Part shown: positions 23,480 to 35,543 of the stretch, piece by piece
Layout: each line of letters starts with the position of its first letter
Numbering within the stretch: position 1 is the stretch's first letter
NCBI RefSeq assembly: GCF_030272615.1
Contig: NC_081408.1
Location: 762,032,673 to 762,096,672 of the forward strand
Origin: Cryptomeria japonica
Taxonomy: Eukaryota; Streptophyta; Pinopsida; Cupressales; Cupressaceae
Reading direction: 5' to 3'
Length of the DNA: 64,000 bases
Notes under the pieces: model-generated
What the model was told of the DNA's origin: nothing
What the model saw: the letters and a program-made list of their open reading frames with translations, nothing else
Databases searched by the model: none
Position numbers and translations under genes: made by a program

Positions 23480-23793
23480 TTACCTCCACAAAGATGCTCC
23501 TAAATGATTGACAATGTAAGATTTGACTTTAAGAATCTCCCAAAAGCATAAATTTGTCTCAACCTGTTTGAAAACCTGTGATCGTCGATAGAAAATAGAA
23601 TATGTAGACTATGGGCCATTGGAATTCACAAAATGGCCCACAAGGCTCTTTTTTATTTACAAACATTGGATATTCGATTTTAATGTATAAATTTGTTGTC
23701 CCAAAAAAAATTTCATTGCAGCCTTTTTTTTTACTATTGCCACATTAATGGCAATGATAGAAATCAGATATCCGATTTTATGACTCATATTTT
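23480..23793. other. Upstream region of the DDE-like gene with GATATCC palindromes
   Basis: No gene. It contains decayed copies of the AATCGGATATCCGATT palindrome at 23665-23681 (ATTGGATATTCGATTTT) and 23761-23780 (AAATCAGATATCCGATTTTA). The motif also lies upstream of the converging gene at 2898. These could be subterminal transposase-binding sites; that is inference. Confidence 0.5.
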
Positions 23794-23849
23794 AGAGAGA
23801 GAGAGAGAGATTGGGGAGAGAGAGGGAGAGAGAGAGAGAGAGAGAGAGA
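23794..23849. repeat. (GA)n microsatellite, left edge of palindromic array
   Basis: Interrupted GA repeat. Its mirror, (TC)n at 35479-35541, closes the other side of the array. Confidence 0.95.
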
Positions 23850-23877
23850 TTAAGGGAGATAGAGAGAGAATATGTTG

Positions 23878-26800
23878 TCCTTAGGGGACATATGGTGTCA
23901 TTAGGGGTCATACAACAACATACGACCCTTATGGACACCATAGGACCCCTATGGACACCATAGGACCCCTTATGACACCATATGGTGTCGTTAGGGGTCA
24001 TACGGTATCCTAAGGGGTCATAAGGGGTCATGGGACACCATATGACCCCTAAAGACAACATATGACCCCTTATGATACCATATGGTGTTGTTAGGGGTCA
24101 TATGGTGTCCTAAGGGGTCATATTGTGTCCTAGGACCCCTTAGGACACCATATGACCCCTTAAGACACCAAATTGTGTCGTTATGGGTCATATGGTGTCC
24201 TAAAGGATCATATTTTGTCCTACGACCCTTAGGACACCATATGACCCCTAAGGACAACATACGACCCGTTATGACACCATATGGTGTCGTTAGGGGTCAT
24301 ATGGTGTCCTAAGGGGTCATATTATGTCCTAGGACCCCTTAGGACACCATATGACCCCTTAAGACACCAGATTGTGTCGTTATGGGTCATATGGTGTCCT
24401 AAAGGATCATATTTTGTCCTACGACCCTTAGGACACCACATGACCCCTAAGGACAACATACGACCCGTTATGACACCATATGGTGTCGTTAGGGGTCATA
24501 TGGTGTCCTAAGGGGTCATATTGTGTCCTAGGACCCCTTAGGACACCATACGACCTGTTATGACACCATATTAGGTTGTTATGGGTCCTATGGTGTCTTA
24601 AGGGGTCATATTATGTCCTACAACCCCTTAGGACACCATATGACCCCTAACGACACAATTTGGTGTCTTAATGGGTCATATGGTGTCCTAAAGGGTCATA
24701 TTGTGTCCTACGACCCCTTAGGACACCATATCACCCCTAACGACACAATTTGGTGTCTTAAGGGGTCATATGGTGTCCTCAGGGGTCATATTGTGTCCTA
24801 CGACCCCTTAGGACACCATATGACTCCTAACAACACAATTTGGTGTCTTAAGGGGTTATATTGTGTCTTAAGGGGTCATATGATGTCTTAAAGGGGTCAT
24901 ATGACACAATATAACCCATAACGACACAATTTGATGTCTTAAGGGGTCATATGGTGTCTTAAGGGGTCCCAGGACACAATATGACCCCTTATGACACCAT
25001 ATGAACGACATCATATAGTGTCCTAAGGGGTCATATTGCGTTCATATGGTGTCATAAGGGGTCATATTGTGTCCTGGGACCCCTTAGGACACCATATGAC
25101 CCCTTAAGACACCAAATTGTGTTGTTATGGGTCATATTGTGCAATATGACCCCTTTAAGACACCATATGACCCCTTAGGACACCATATGACCCCTTAAGA
25201 CACCAAATTATGTCGTTATGGGTCATATTGTGTCCTAATGGGTCATATTGTGTTATATGACCCTTTTAAGACATCATATTGGGTTGCTATGGGTCCTATG
25301 GTGTCCTAAGGGGTCATATTGTGTCCTACTACCCCTTACGACACTATATGACTCATAACGACACAATTTGGTGTCTTAAGGGGTCATATGGTGTCCTATG
25401 TCCCCTATGGACACCATATGACCCCTAACGACACTATATGGTGTTATAAGGGGTCATATGTTATCCTAAGGGGTCATATGGTATCCTATGACCCCTTATG
25501 ACCCCTTAGGACACCATACAACCCATTATGACACCATATTGGGTCGTTATGGGTCCTATGGTGTCCTAAGGGATCATATTATGTCCTACGACCCCTTAGG
25601 ACACCATATGACCCCTAACGACAAAATTTGGTGTCTTAAGGGGTCATATGGTGTCCTAAGGGGTCATATTGTGTCCTACGACCCCTTAGGACACCATATG
25701 ATCCCTAACGACACAATTTGGTGTCTTAAGGGGTCATATGGTGTTTTAAGGGGTCATATTGTGTCCTCCAACCCCTTAGGACACCATATGACTCCTAACA
25801 ACACAATTTGGTGTCTTAAGGGGTTATATTGTGGCTTAAGGGGTCATATGATGTCTTAATATGACCCATAACGACATAATTTGATGTCTTAAGGGGTCAT
25901 ATGGTGTCCTAAGGGGTCCCAGGACACAATATGACCCCATAGGACACTATATGATGTCGTTCATATGGTGTCATAAGGGGTCATATTATGTTCTGGGACC
26001 CCTTAGGACACCATATGACCCCTTGAGACACCAAATTATGTTGTTATGGTTCATATTGTGTCATATGGCCCCTTTAAGACATCATATGACCCCTTAGGAC
26101 ACCATATGACCCCTTAAGACACCAAATTGTGTCGTTATGGGTCATATTGTGTCCTAATGTGTCATATTGTGTCATATGACCCCTTTAAGACATCATATGA
26201 CCCCTTAGGACACAATATGACCCCTTTGGACACCATACTGGGTCGCTATGGATCTTATGGTGTCCTAAGGGGTCATATTGTGTCCTACGACCCCTTAGGA
26301 CACCATATGACATAACGACACAATTTGGTGTCTTAAGGGATCATATGGTGTCCTATGTCCCCTATGGACACCATATGACCCCTCACAACACCATATGGTG
26401 TCATAAGGGGTCATATGTTGTCCTTAGGGTCATATGGTGTCCCATGACCCCTTATGACCCCTTAGGACAACATACGACCCGTTATGACACCATATTGGGT
26501 CGTTATGGGTCCTATGGTGTCCTAAGGGGTCATATTATGTCCTACGACCCCTTAGGACACCATATGACCCCTAATGACACAATTTGGTGTCTTAAGGGGT
26601 CATATGGTGTCCTAAGGGGTCATATTGTGTCCTACGACCCCTTAGGACACCATATGACCCCTAACGACACAATTTGGTGTCTTAAGGGGTCATATGGTGT
26701 CCTAAGGGGTCATATTGTGTCCTACGACCCCTTAGGATACCATATGACCCCTAGCAATACAATTTGGTGTCTTAAGGGGTCATATGGTGTCCCAAGGGGT

Positions 26801-27165
26801 CGTAGGACACCTTATGACCCCTATGGACACCATAGGACCCCTTATGACACCATATGGTGTTGTTAGGGGTCATAAGGGGTCATGGGACACCATATGACCC
26901 CTTAAGACACCAAATTGTGTTATTATGGGTCATATTATGTCCTAAGGGGTCATGGGACAACATATGACCCCTAAGGACAACATACAACCCCTTATGACAC
27001 CATATTGGGTTGTTATGGGTCCTATGGTGTCCTAAGGGGTCATATTATGTCCTACCACCCCTTAGGACACCATATGACCCCTTAAGACACCATATTGGGT
27101 TGTTATGGGTCCTATGGTGTCCTAAGGGGTCATATTGTGTCCTATGACCCCTTAGGACACCATAT
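23878..27165. repeat. Palindrome-rich tandem array around ATATGACCCC (left part)
   Basis: About 3.3 kb built from a few short words in both orientations: CATATGACCCC with GGGGTCATATG, GGACACCATATG with CATATGGTGTCC, and GACACAATTTGGTGTC. Perfect palindromes such as GACACCATATGGTGTC recur. In places a higher-order period of about 90 bp is visible (for example 26555 and 26645). Because 90 is a multiple of three, long repetitive open frames appear on both strands; they are not genes. The array resumes at 35251 after the copia insertion. Confidence 0.93.
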
Positions 27166-29798
27166 TGTTAGGTCTCGGAGACAACTGAGAGTGGGGGTGA
27201 ATCAATTGTCTAATAAATTCAAACCAAAAACCATTTAACCAGCTTAATGCTTAATATCGATAAACTAGTTAAGTGTACCGGTAGACAGTGTTAACAATAA
27301 ATTTCTATACCGTTAAAGATTAATGCATGAAACATAAACATAAAGTCATCCACAACACATAACACCAATATTTGTACGTGGAAACCCTGTAAGGGGAAAA
27401 ACCATGGTGGGAAACCTTACCCACAATCAGATGATACTACTGCAGATAGTAAGTGAACATAAATGGGGTCTGCACATGCAGAAAGGCCAACAGCCTAGAG
27501 CTCACTGCTCAATCACAAAATGGGAGTCACACTGACTACAATTGGATGGTTAAATCCAATAAGAATGTACTACACAAAATAGCATCTTCATATGTTGGAT
27601 TCAGTACCGGTGTAATGTTGATATGCTTCTACAAAAACCTAGCTTCATCTTCAAATGATATCTTCATGTATACCTCTGCTTAATCTCGCATATACCTTCT
27701 CACAAACCTTTTTCCGCATTCTACATTTGATCTTACAAATAAGATCTTACATTTATACCATAACCTAAGACCAATTTTAGTAGGTCAGCTCTACAAGATA
27801 TTACAAAAAAACATTTACAAACAATATAATATCCAATGCAATAACCGATTGAGCATGTCGGCTTACAGTAATAATAAATCATCTCCATAGCGTGCCATGC
27901 TGATCTGGAAAAGATAAACCTGCCAGTGTAACCCTAGACCTATTTGCCGGTAAAAACAAATATGCAAATATGAATATACTAGTGATTAATTCTTCAAAAC
28001 AAAGTGTCCACATGATGTCTTCGACATTACCAAGTGTCTTCCATATCATTCCAAGTGTTGGTGAATCATTATATCCTATCGGTGAACCACATACCAGTAA
28101 CTATGCAATAGTTGCTTGCCGGTGAATGTTGTTGGATCTCCAAAGTGCTAGTGTTCCAATAGGTGTTGACATTGTAGACACCCAAAAATGGTCAACGCTT
28201 GCAAGGTCATACTTTAACATTTGCGCATTACCTCATTTTAGGTTTTTGCGTCGCATTAACATTTCTCCTATGTTACGCACTTGGTTTTTATCATTTGCGA
28301 ACATCGAGTCATTCTTCTACAGTTCTTCAGTCACCTCGTCCTCAAATTTGGTCTTGTCAACAACATAATCTAGTCATGATTTTGATCGATTTTATCTTAT
28401 TGCATCAATGTGTGTGCTAATTTCGCATCAATTTGGACATCGTCAATCCTAATTAGGGTTTTGTCCTCTTATCAATCCTATCAATCTTGCGATCGTTGTC
28501 CTCCTATCAATCTTATCAATTTTATCATCAATCTTATCATTTTGGACATCGTCAATCCTAATTAGGGTTTTGTCCTATTTTCAATCTTATCATTTGGCGA
28601 TCGGTTTATCAATCTTGTCGATTTATCATCAATCCTTCAATCTTGTCATCTTGCGATCGATTTTTCATCGATCATGGTCATTTCAATCTTGTCGTTTTGC
28701 AATCTATTTTGTCATCAATTCTTGTCCTTTTGTCAATTTTGTCATTTTGCGATCATATCGTTATCGATCATTGTCTGTCTGTTTCAATCATGTCAATTTG
28801 GATCAATTTGTCATTGTTCCTTGTCAATTGGCTCATTTTCTTAATCAAATCATTTTGTTGCATTGATCATTTATCAATTCAAAATCATGACATTAATTAT
28901 CTTCAATCAAGACCTAATTGTCATTTTCGCATTTCTAATTCATCTTCTAGGGTTTTATGGTTTATTCATTTAACCTAATGTGTCATTTCTTCCTTTAGGA
29001 TTACTAAATTATTTATTAATCCTAAGTTTCCTCATTACAATTAAATATTCATTTAATTGGCTAAATATTCCTCTTTGTGAGTGAATTAATTAATAAATGA
29101 AAATTATTGATTAATTCACTAATTTCTAATTTCCTAATTTCTTAATTCTTAAATTCAATTTCCACCTATTTCTCTCCTAAATTTATGGCAATGATATAGA
29201 AATTTGTCATAAATTGTCATAAATTCTTGACATAGAAATTTGTCATAGAATTTGTCATAAAATGTCATAAAATGTCATAAATTCTTGACATAGAAATTTG
29301 TCATGAATTGTCATAAGCCTTGCATAGCAATTTGTCATAGATATGTCATAATTTTGCTATTATTGATTTGAATTTCTATTCAAAATCTCTTTCATGCTAA
29401 TTTGCTCATTTCTCCAATTTCTCTATAAATTGGATGATTTTTCAATCAAACCTAGTCCGAATTTCTATCAAACTACCGAACTTTCATTTCTAGTACTCTT
29501 GAGCTTTTTTGCTTTCAATTGTGTGAGCACTTGTAGGTGAGATCCACAAACCCATTGAAGAGGAAAGAACAACAATGGAGCCGCATGGAAGAAGCATATG
29601 GTTTGCATGACATTTTCTTTTAAATGCTTTGTTTTTGTGCCTCTATTGAATGTGCTTTGGAATTAGGTTCATTTCAATGAGAGTTCTTTTGATTGAGCTA
29701 GCATGTCTTGTGTTTTGATTGATTGATCTACTTGTTTTGATGATTCCTAATTTCTACGCTACAGACATCAATGACAAAACCATACCAAAATACCAACA
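27166..29798 (-). repeat. 3' LTR of copia element, interrupted by a solo LTR
   Basis: Matches 34208-35250 almost base for base at 27166-28172, then resumes at 29769-29798 (…caatgacaaaacc … taccaaca). The interruption is a separate gypsy-type solo LTR (28173-29763) flanked by gacat. Confidence 0.93.
28173..29763 (+). mobile_element. Solo LTR of a Tat-like gypsy element, target duplication gacat
   Basis: Starts TGTAGACACCCAAAAATGG and ends CGCTACA. The target duplication gacat is at 28168-28172 and 29764-29768. No internal domain is present, so it is the product of recombination between two LTRs. It contains TCATCAATCTTGTCATTTTGCGATC-type simple repeats (28440-28830, each word under 20 bases), and ATAAATTGTCATAAAATGTC-type runs near 29200-29340. 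Orientation was assigned from the TGTAGACACC start shared with the LTR at 54244. Confidence 0.88.
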
Positions 29799-29812
29799 AT
29801 CTCCCCCTTTGG
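29799..29812 (-). other. Polypurine tract of copia element
   Basis: On the minus strand CCAAAGGGGGAGAT stands immediately before the 3' LTR start TGTTGGTA. Confidence 0.85.
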
Positions 29813-30158
29813 CATTGATGGCAACACAAGATGGAAAAACCATCAAAGTGCCAAAACAGAAATGCCAAATACCAAAAACAAACAATCTCTCCTAAACAAC
29901 AATCTCTCCCCATGGGAGCAACATGTGTTTATCCAAAGATTTATTTTCAATACCAATATTTCTATCAATCTTTTCTCAAAGATAATGTGTTTTTCATAGA
30001 TATCTCTCCCCCTTTAACATCAAATGCCAAAGTTCATATACAGAATACCAATCAATTCAATATACCAACTACTCCCCCTGAGAAGTAGCTTCCTCATCAA
30101 AGACCGGAGTAAAAGATTTGTCTTTCAATTCTGTCGGTTGATGACAATCATCAACTAT
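29813..30158 (-). other. Copia 3' non-coding region
   Basis: Lies between the end of the RNase H frame and the polypurine tract. Open frames on the plus strand here are antisense to the element and carry no domain. Confidence 0.6.
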
Positions 30159-33100
30159 CTAAGTTTCTACTGGTGGTGGTATGACTCCAAGCTGATCTTT
30201 GAGATATTCAAAAGTCTCCTTAGGCAAAGGTTTTGTGAAAATATCTGCAAGTTGTTCTTTAGTATTCGCATAAACCAGTTTTATCTCCTTTTCTTCAACT
30301 TTTTCTCTTAGAAAATTCAGTTTGATAGAAACATGTTTAGTTTTAGAGTGTAATACCGGATTCTTAGATATATCAGTTGCTGCAATGTTATCACAATATA
30401 TAGTAATAGGTTCCTTGCATTTTACCTTTATGTCTTTCAACATTTGCTTAAGCCATAGTACATGTGTACAGTTAGTTGTTGCTGCAACATATTCTAATTC
30501 TGTTGTTGATAAAGATGTACAACTCTGTTTCTTACTCAACCAAGAAACAAATCTCTTTCCAAGAAAGAATGCTCCTCCAGTGGTGCTTTTTCTATCATCC
30601 ACATCTCCTTCCCAATTTGCATCTGTGTATGCACATAGATCAAAATTTTCATCTCTAGGATACCATAATCCAAGATTTGTTGTGCCTTGTAAGTACCGGA
30701 AAGTCATTTTTACTGATGATTCATTATTTTCCCTAGGATTACTTTGAAATCTAGAAACAATACATATTGCATTCATAATATCAGGCCTGGTTTGTGTCAA
30801 ATACAGTAAACCTCCTATCATAGATTTGTATCTAGTTGGATTAACAGGTGTAGATTCATCCCTTTGAGATAATTTGTCATTTGTAGTCATAGGTGTGCTT
30901 ACCGGTTTAGAGTTCTCCATCCCAAATTTCTTTAGTAATTCTTTCAAGTACTTGGATTGACTCAAAAATATACCTTTATTAGTCTGTGAAATCTGCAAAC
31001 CTAAAAAGAATTTTATTTCTCCAATCATAGACATTTCAAATTCTTGCTGCATTTTAATAGAAAATTCCTTACATAATCCATCTTCTCTCGAAAGATTATA
31101 TCATCAATGAATACTTCTATAATCAAGATGTCATCATTAGTTATTTTGTAATATAAATTGTTGTCTGCATTTCCTTTAGTAAAACCAATCTTTAAAAGAT
31201 ACTTATCCAACCTTGCATACCAAGCTCTTGGGGCTTGTTTCAATCCATACAGAGCTTTTCTTAACCTCCAAACCATATCATTGTCATTTGTTAAAGAAAA
31301 TCCATCAGGTTGTTCAATATAGACTTCCTCTTCAAGATCTTCATTCAAGAATGCACATTTAATATCCATTTGATAAACTTTGTAGTTCTTGTGAGCTGAA
31401 AAAGCCAAGAATATCTGACTGCCTCAATTCTAGCTACCGGTGCAAAGGTTTCATTGTAATCAACTCCTTCTTTTTGAGAATATCCCTTACACACTAATAT
31501 TGCTTTATTTCTGACAAGCTTACCATCTTCATTAAGTTTGTTTCTAAATACCCATTTGGTTCCTTTATCTTTAGGCCGGGGAACTAATGTCCAAGTATTA
31601 TTTTTCTCAATTTGTCCTAATTCTTCTTCCATAGCTTTAATCCAAAATTTATCTTCACATGCCTCATTGATAGATGATGGTTCAATTTGAGAAATAAGAC
31701 ATACCTCTTCATTTTCAAATCTTCCTCTTGTCATAACTCCTTTAAATTTGTTTCCAATTATCTGATCTTCAGGATGATTCAATCTTACATACCGGGGTGT
31801 CTTAGTTTGTTGTTGTTCTTCAATTACTGTGGAATCCTCTGATGGTACCGGGGTAACTGGATCTTCATTCTGTACCGATGGATTTAGTGTAGGTTCATTT
31901 ATCACAATTTCTATTGCCGGTTTAGAGTCTATATACCTTGAAGTTCCTCTGAATTGTTCATCAATCTTTACATTTGTACTCTCAACAATTTTCTGCAATC
32001 TCTTATTAAAACATCTATATGCCTTTCTCTTAGATGAATAACCAAGAAATATTCCTTCATCACTTCTAGGATCAAATTTGCCAATATACTCATCTCTTCT
32101 AATATAACATTTACTTCCAAAAATTCTGAAATACTTAAGAGTAGGAGTATTACCAAACCATAGTTCATGAGGGGTCTTACCGGTTTCACCTTTGATGTGA
32201 ACTTTGTTGAATGTATAGATAGCAGTGCTAACTGCTTCTCTCCAATACACATGTGGTAAATTCACTTCAAATAACATACTTCTTGCTGCATCCAAGATAG
32301 TTATGTTTTTCCTTTCAACAACTCCATTCTGTTGTGGTGTCCGAGGTGCTGATAATTGTCTTTTGATTCCATTCACTTCACAGAATGTATTAAAGTCCTT
32401 AGATGTTCATTCTCCTCCTTGATTTGATCTTAAACATTTGATTTTCTTACTGGTTTCATTTTCAACCATTGCTTTGAACAGTTTGAACTTTCCAAGTGCT
32501 TATGATTTTTCCTTGAGAAAAGTAACCCAACACATTCTAGAATAATCATCAATAATTACCATGAAATATCTATCACCTTGTAAGCTTTTAGTTCTAGTTG
32601 GACCATATAAATCAGTGTGAATTAAATCAAGAGCATTATTGGATTTTTCTGGAATACTTTTGAAACTAGCTCTAACTTGTTTTCCAAATTGACATTCCTT
32701 ACAAATTGTATTATGAGGTTTCACAATTTTAGGTAGATCCCTAACTACCTTGGAAGTATTGATTTTTACCATGCAATCAAAGTTTACATGACATAGTCTC
32801 TTATGCCATAACCAACTTTCATCTATATGTGCAATCAAGCATGTCTTTTCACTGTTATTCAAATGAAAGATATTACCTCTAGTTTGATTACCGATTGCAA
32901 TTTCCAAAGCAGTTCTATTCATGATTTTGCATTTTCCATTTTTAAATTGTAACTGAAATCCCTTCTCAACTAATTGACCAACACTTAAAAGATTATGCTT
33001 TAATCCTTCAACATAGTAGACATTGTCAGTGTTATGCTTACCATCAAGAGATATTGAACCCTTACCTTTGATTGAACGGGTTTTGTCATCTCCAAATCTT

Positions 33101-34118
33101 ACTAAACCTCCATTGTATTCTTGAAAGTTCAAGAATTTACCTTTGTCTCCTGTCATATGATGTGAGCATCCTGAGTCAATGATCCATTCATCCTTTACTT
33201 CAACTTTAGCTGCTAGGGCTTGTTCTACCAGTTGAGCAGTAGGTGTCGGTTGATCTTCTATTATAGCAACAAAAACCCATCCATTGTCTGCTAGATCCTC
33301 ATCAAAATCATCAGTCACACCTTCATCAACAATGTAACAAGATTTGTCTTTGTTCTTCTTAAATCTGTATCTCTGATATTCAGGATTAGGCTTGTATGTT
33401 CTTCTAGCTTCTTCTCTTGGTCTAGCATGTCTACCAGGACATCTCAAAGCCATATGACCAATCTTATTGCAGTTGAAACATTTAAAGGGTGCTTTACCTT
33501 CATACTTACTTCCAACTGGACCTTTTGGCATTTTCCTTACAAATAGTGCTTCAAGTTCTTCAAACTCTTCATTCTCCTTCCTAGTTTCTTCAAGTTCTCT
33601 TGCATAAAAGGCTTTCCAGTCTGATTTGTCAAATGATGGAGCAGATGATGTTGATGCTTTAAAGGTCAAATCTGTCTTTATAGTAGCAATAGGACCAAAT
33701 TCCTCAATTTCAAAGGCTGAGAGTTTTCCAATCAATGTATCCCTAGTTACTGATGTATTAGGCATTGTTCTCAACTCATTTATAGCAATAACCTTCATTT
33801 TATATGCCGGTGGAAATCCTCTTAAGATTTTTGAAATAATTTCATCCTCACTTAAGGTTCCTCCACAACATTTAATACCCAAAACAATTTCATTTACTCT
33901 TTCTATAAAAGCAGAAATCCTTTCATCTTCTTCCATTTTTAGATGTTCATACCTGACTCGGAAGCTTTCAAGTTTTGCAATCTTGACTATGGAATCTCCT
34001 TCATTCAGTGTTTTTAAATGATCCCAAATAGCTTTAGCAGTAGACCTATCTGATAATCCCATGATTTGTTGATCTGATAATGCCCTCAGAAGTGCTTCTC
34101 TTGCTTTGCAATCATTCT
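30159..34118 (-). pseudogene. gag-pol of copia element
   Basis: Order on the minus strand is gag, protease, integrase, reverse transcriptase, RNase H, which defines Ty1/copia. Gag (34118-33400) ends in a CCHC knuckle CFNCNKIGHMALRC (33439-33480). The protease shows WIIDSGCSHHM (about 33170). Integrase shows HKRLCH, CKECQFGKQ (about 32800-32690) and DLYGPTRT. RT shows [47 protein letters not shown] and the catalytic box FIDDII (about 31100). RNase H shows YTDANWEGD (about 30610) and ELEYVAATTNCTHVLWL. Breaks are few: a TAG upstream of 34118, TAA at 32500, TGA at 32407, and single-base frameshifts near 31380 and 31040. Gag probably began nearer 34170, but its N-terminus is degraded. Confidence 0.93.
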
Positions 34119-34193
34119 AGGACTGTCCTTCCTAAAATAATTAGTAGACATTGGATCTCCTCAAGTTGTTAAACTTTTGCAAAAGAGGACTGG

Positions 34194-34205
34194 GCTTTGA
34201 TACTA
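34194..34205 (-). other. Primer binding site of copia element, initiator tRNA-Met type
   Basis: On the minus strand TAGTATCAAAGC follows the 5' LTR after a two-base gap. The usual plant copia PBS is TGGTATCAGAGC, complementary to initiator tRNA-Met; two bases differ. Confidence 0.75.
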
Positions 34206-34207
34206 AT

Positions 34208-35250
34208 TGTTAGGTCCCAGAGACAACTGAGAGGGGGGCGGGGTGTGTGAATTAGTTGTCTAATAAATTCAAACCAAAAACCATTTAACCAACTTAATGC
34301 TTAATACTGGTAAACCAGTTAAGTATGCCGGTAGACAGTGTTAACAATAAATTGCTATATCGATAAAGATTAATGCATGAAACATAAACATAAAGTCATC
34401 CACAACACATAACACCAATATTTGTACATGGAAACCCTGTAAGGGGAAAAACCACGATGGGAAACCTTACCCACAATAAGATGATACTACTACAGATAGT
34501 AAGTGTACATAAATGGGGTCTGCACATGCAGAAAGGCCAACAGCCTAGAGCTCACTGCTCAATCACAAAATGGGAGTCACACTGACTACAGTTGGATGGA
34601 TAAATCCAATAAGAATGTACTGCACAAAATAGCATCTTCATATGTTGGATTCAGTACCGGTGTAATGCTGATATGCTTCTACAAAAACCTAGCTTCATCT
34701 TCAAATGATGTCTTCATGTATACCTCTGCTTAATCTCGCATATACCTTCTCACAAACCTTTTTCCGCATTCCACATTTGATCTTACAAATAAGATCTTAA
34801 ATTTATACCATAACCTAAGACCAATTTTAGTAGGTCGGCTCTACAAGATATTACAAAAAACATTTTACAAACAATATAATATCCGATGCAATAACCGATT
34901 GAACATGTCAGCTTACAATAATAATAAATCATCTCCATAGCATGCCATGCTGATCTAGAAAAGATAAACCTGTCGGTGTAACCCTAGACCTATTTGTTGG
35001 TAAAAGCAAATATGCAAATATGAATATACCAGTGATTAATTCTTCAAAACAAAGCGTCCACACGATGTCTTCGACATTACCAAGTGTCTTCCATATCATT
35101 CCAAGTGTCGGTGAATCATTATATCCTGTCGGTGAGCCATATACCTGTAACTGTGCAATAGTTACTTGCTTGCCGGTGAATGTTGTTGGATCTCCAAAGT
35201 GCTAGTGTTCCAGTAGGTGTTGACATCAATGACAAAACCATATACCAACA
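34208..35250 (-). repeat. 5' LTR of copia element
   Basis: 1043 bp; minus-strand ends TGTTGGTA and CCTAACA. Uninterrupted counterpart of 27166-28172 plus 29769-29798. A G-run (gaggggggcgggg, 34230-34242) replaces gagtggggg of the other copy. Confidence 0.95.
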
Positions 35251-35476
35251 CATATGACCCCTTAAGGCACCAAATTGTGTTGTTATGAGTCATATTGTGT
35301 CTTAATGATTCATATTGTGTCATATGACCCCTTTAAGACATCATATAACCCCTTAGGACACAATATGACCCCTTATAATACCATATTGGGTTGCTATGGG
35401 TCCTATGGTGTCCTAAGGGATCATATTGTGTCCTACGACCCCTTAAGACACCATATGACCCAAAACAACACAATTT

Positions 35477-35478
<2 letters not shown>
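35251..35478. repeat. Palindrome-rich ATATGACCCC array (right part)
   Basis: Continuation of the array interrupted by the copia element, with the same words (CATATGACCCCTTAAG, GTGTCCTAAGGG). It passes straight into (TC)n. Confidence 0.92.

Positions 35479-35541
<63 letters not shown>
35479..35541. repeat. (TC)n microsatellite, right edge of palindromic array
   Basis: About 31 uninterrupted TC units. In mirror position to (GA)n at 23794-23849. Confidence 0.97.

Positions 35542-35543
<2 letters not shown>

Larger units (their letters stand above)
27166..35250 (-). mobile_element. Complete Ty1/copia retrotransposon, minus strand, target duplication catat
   Basis: In element orientation the LTRs run TGTTGGTA…CCTAACA. 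The 5' LTR is 34208-35250 (1043 bp). The 3' LTR is 27166-28172 plus 29769-29798 (1037 bp), interrupted by a solo LTR. The target duplication catat is at 27161-27165 and 35251-35255, inside the ATATGACCCC array. PBS, gag-pol and polypurine tract are all in place. The LTRs are nearly identical, so it is younger than the Athila-like element. Confidence 0.95.

Noticed and set aside
24082-26866. Long open frames with a repeating YDPLGHHMTPNDTIWCLKG pattern, up to 173 codons
   Set aside because: They are by-products of the ATATGACCCC array, whose local period (about 90 bp) is a multiple of three. Open frames appear on both strands and no start context or domain is present.
23878-27165. CRISPR-like array of short repeats
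   Set aside because: There are no constant repeats with unique spacers and no cas genes, the spacing is irregular, and the genome is eukaryotic.
30322-30747. 141-codon plus-strand frame, and other plus-strand frames at 28.1-34.7 kb
   Set aside because: They are antisense to copia RT and RNase H or lie inside LTRs.
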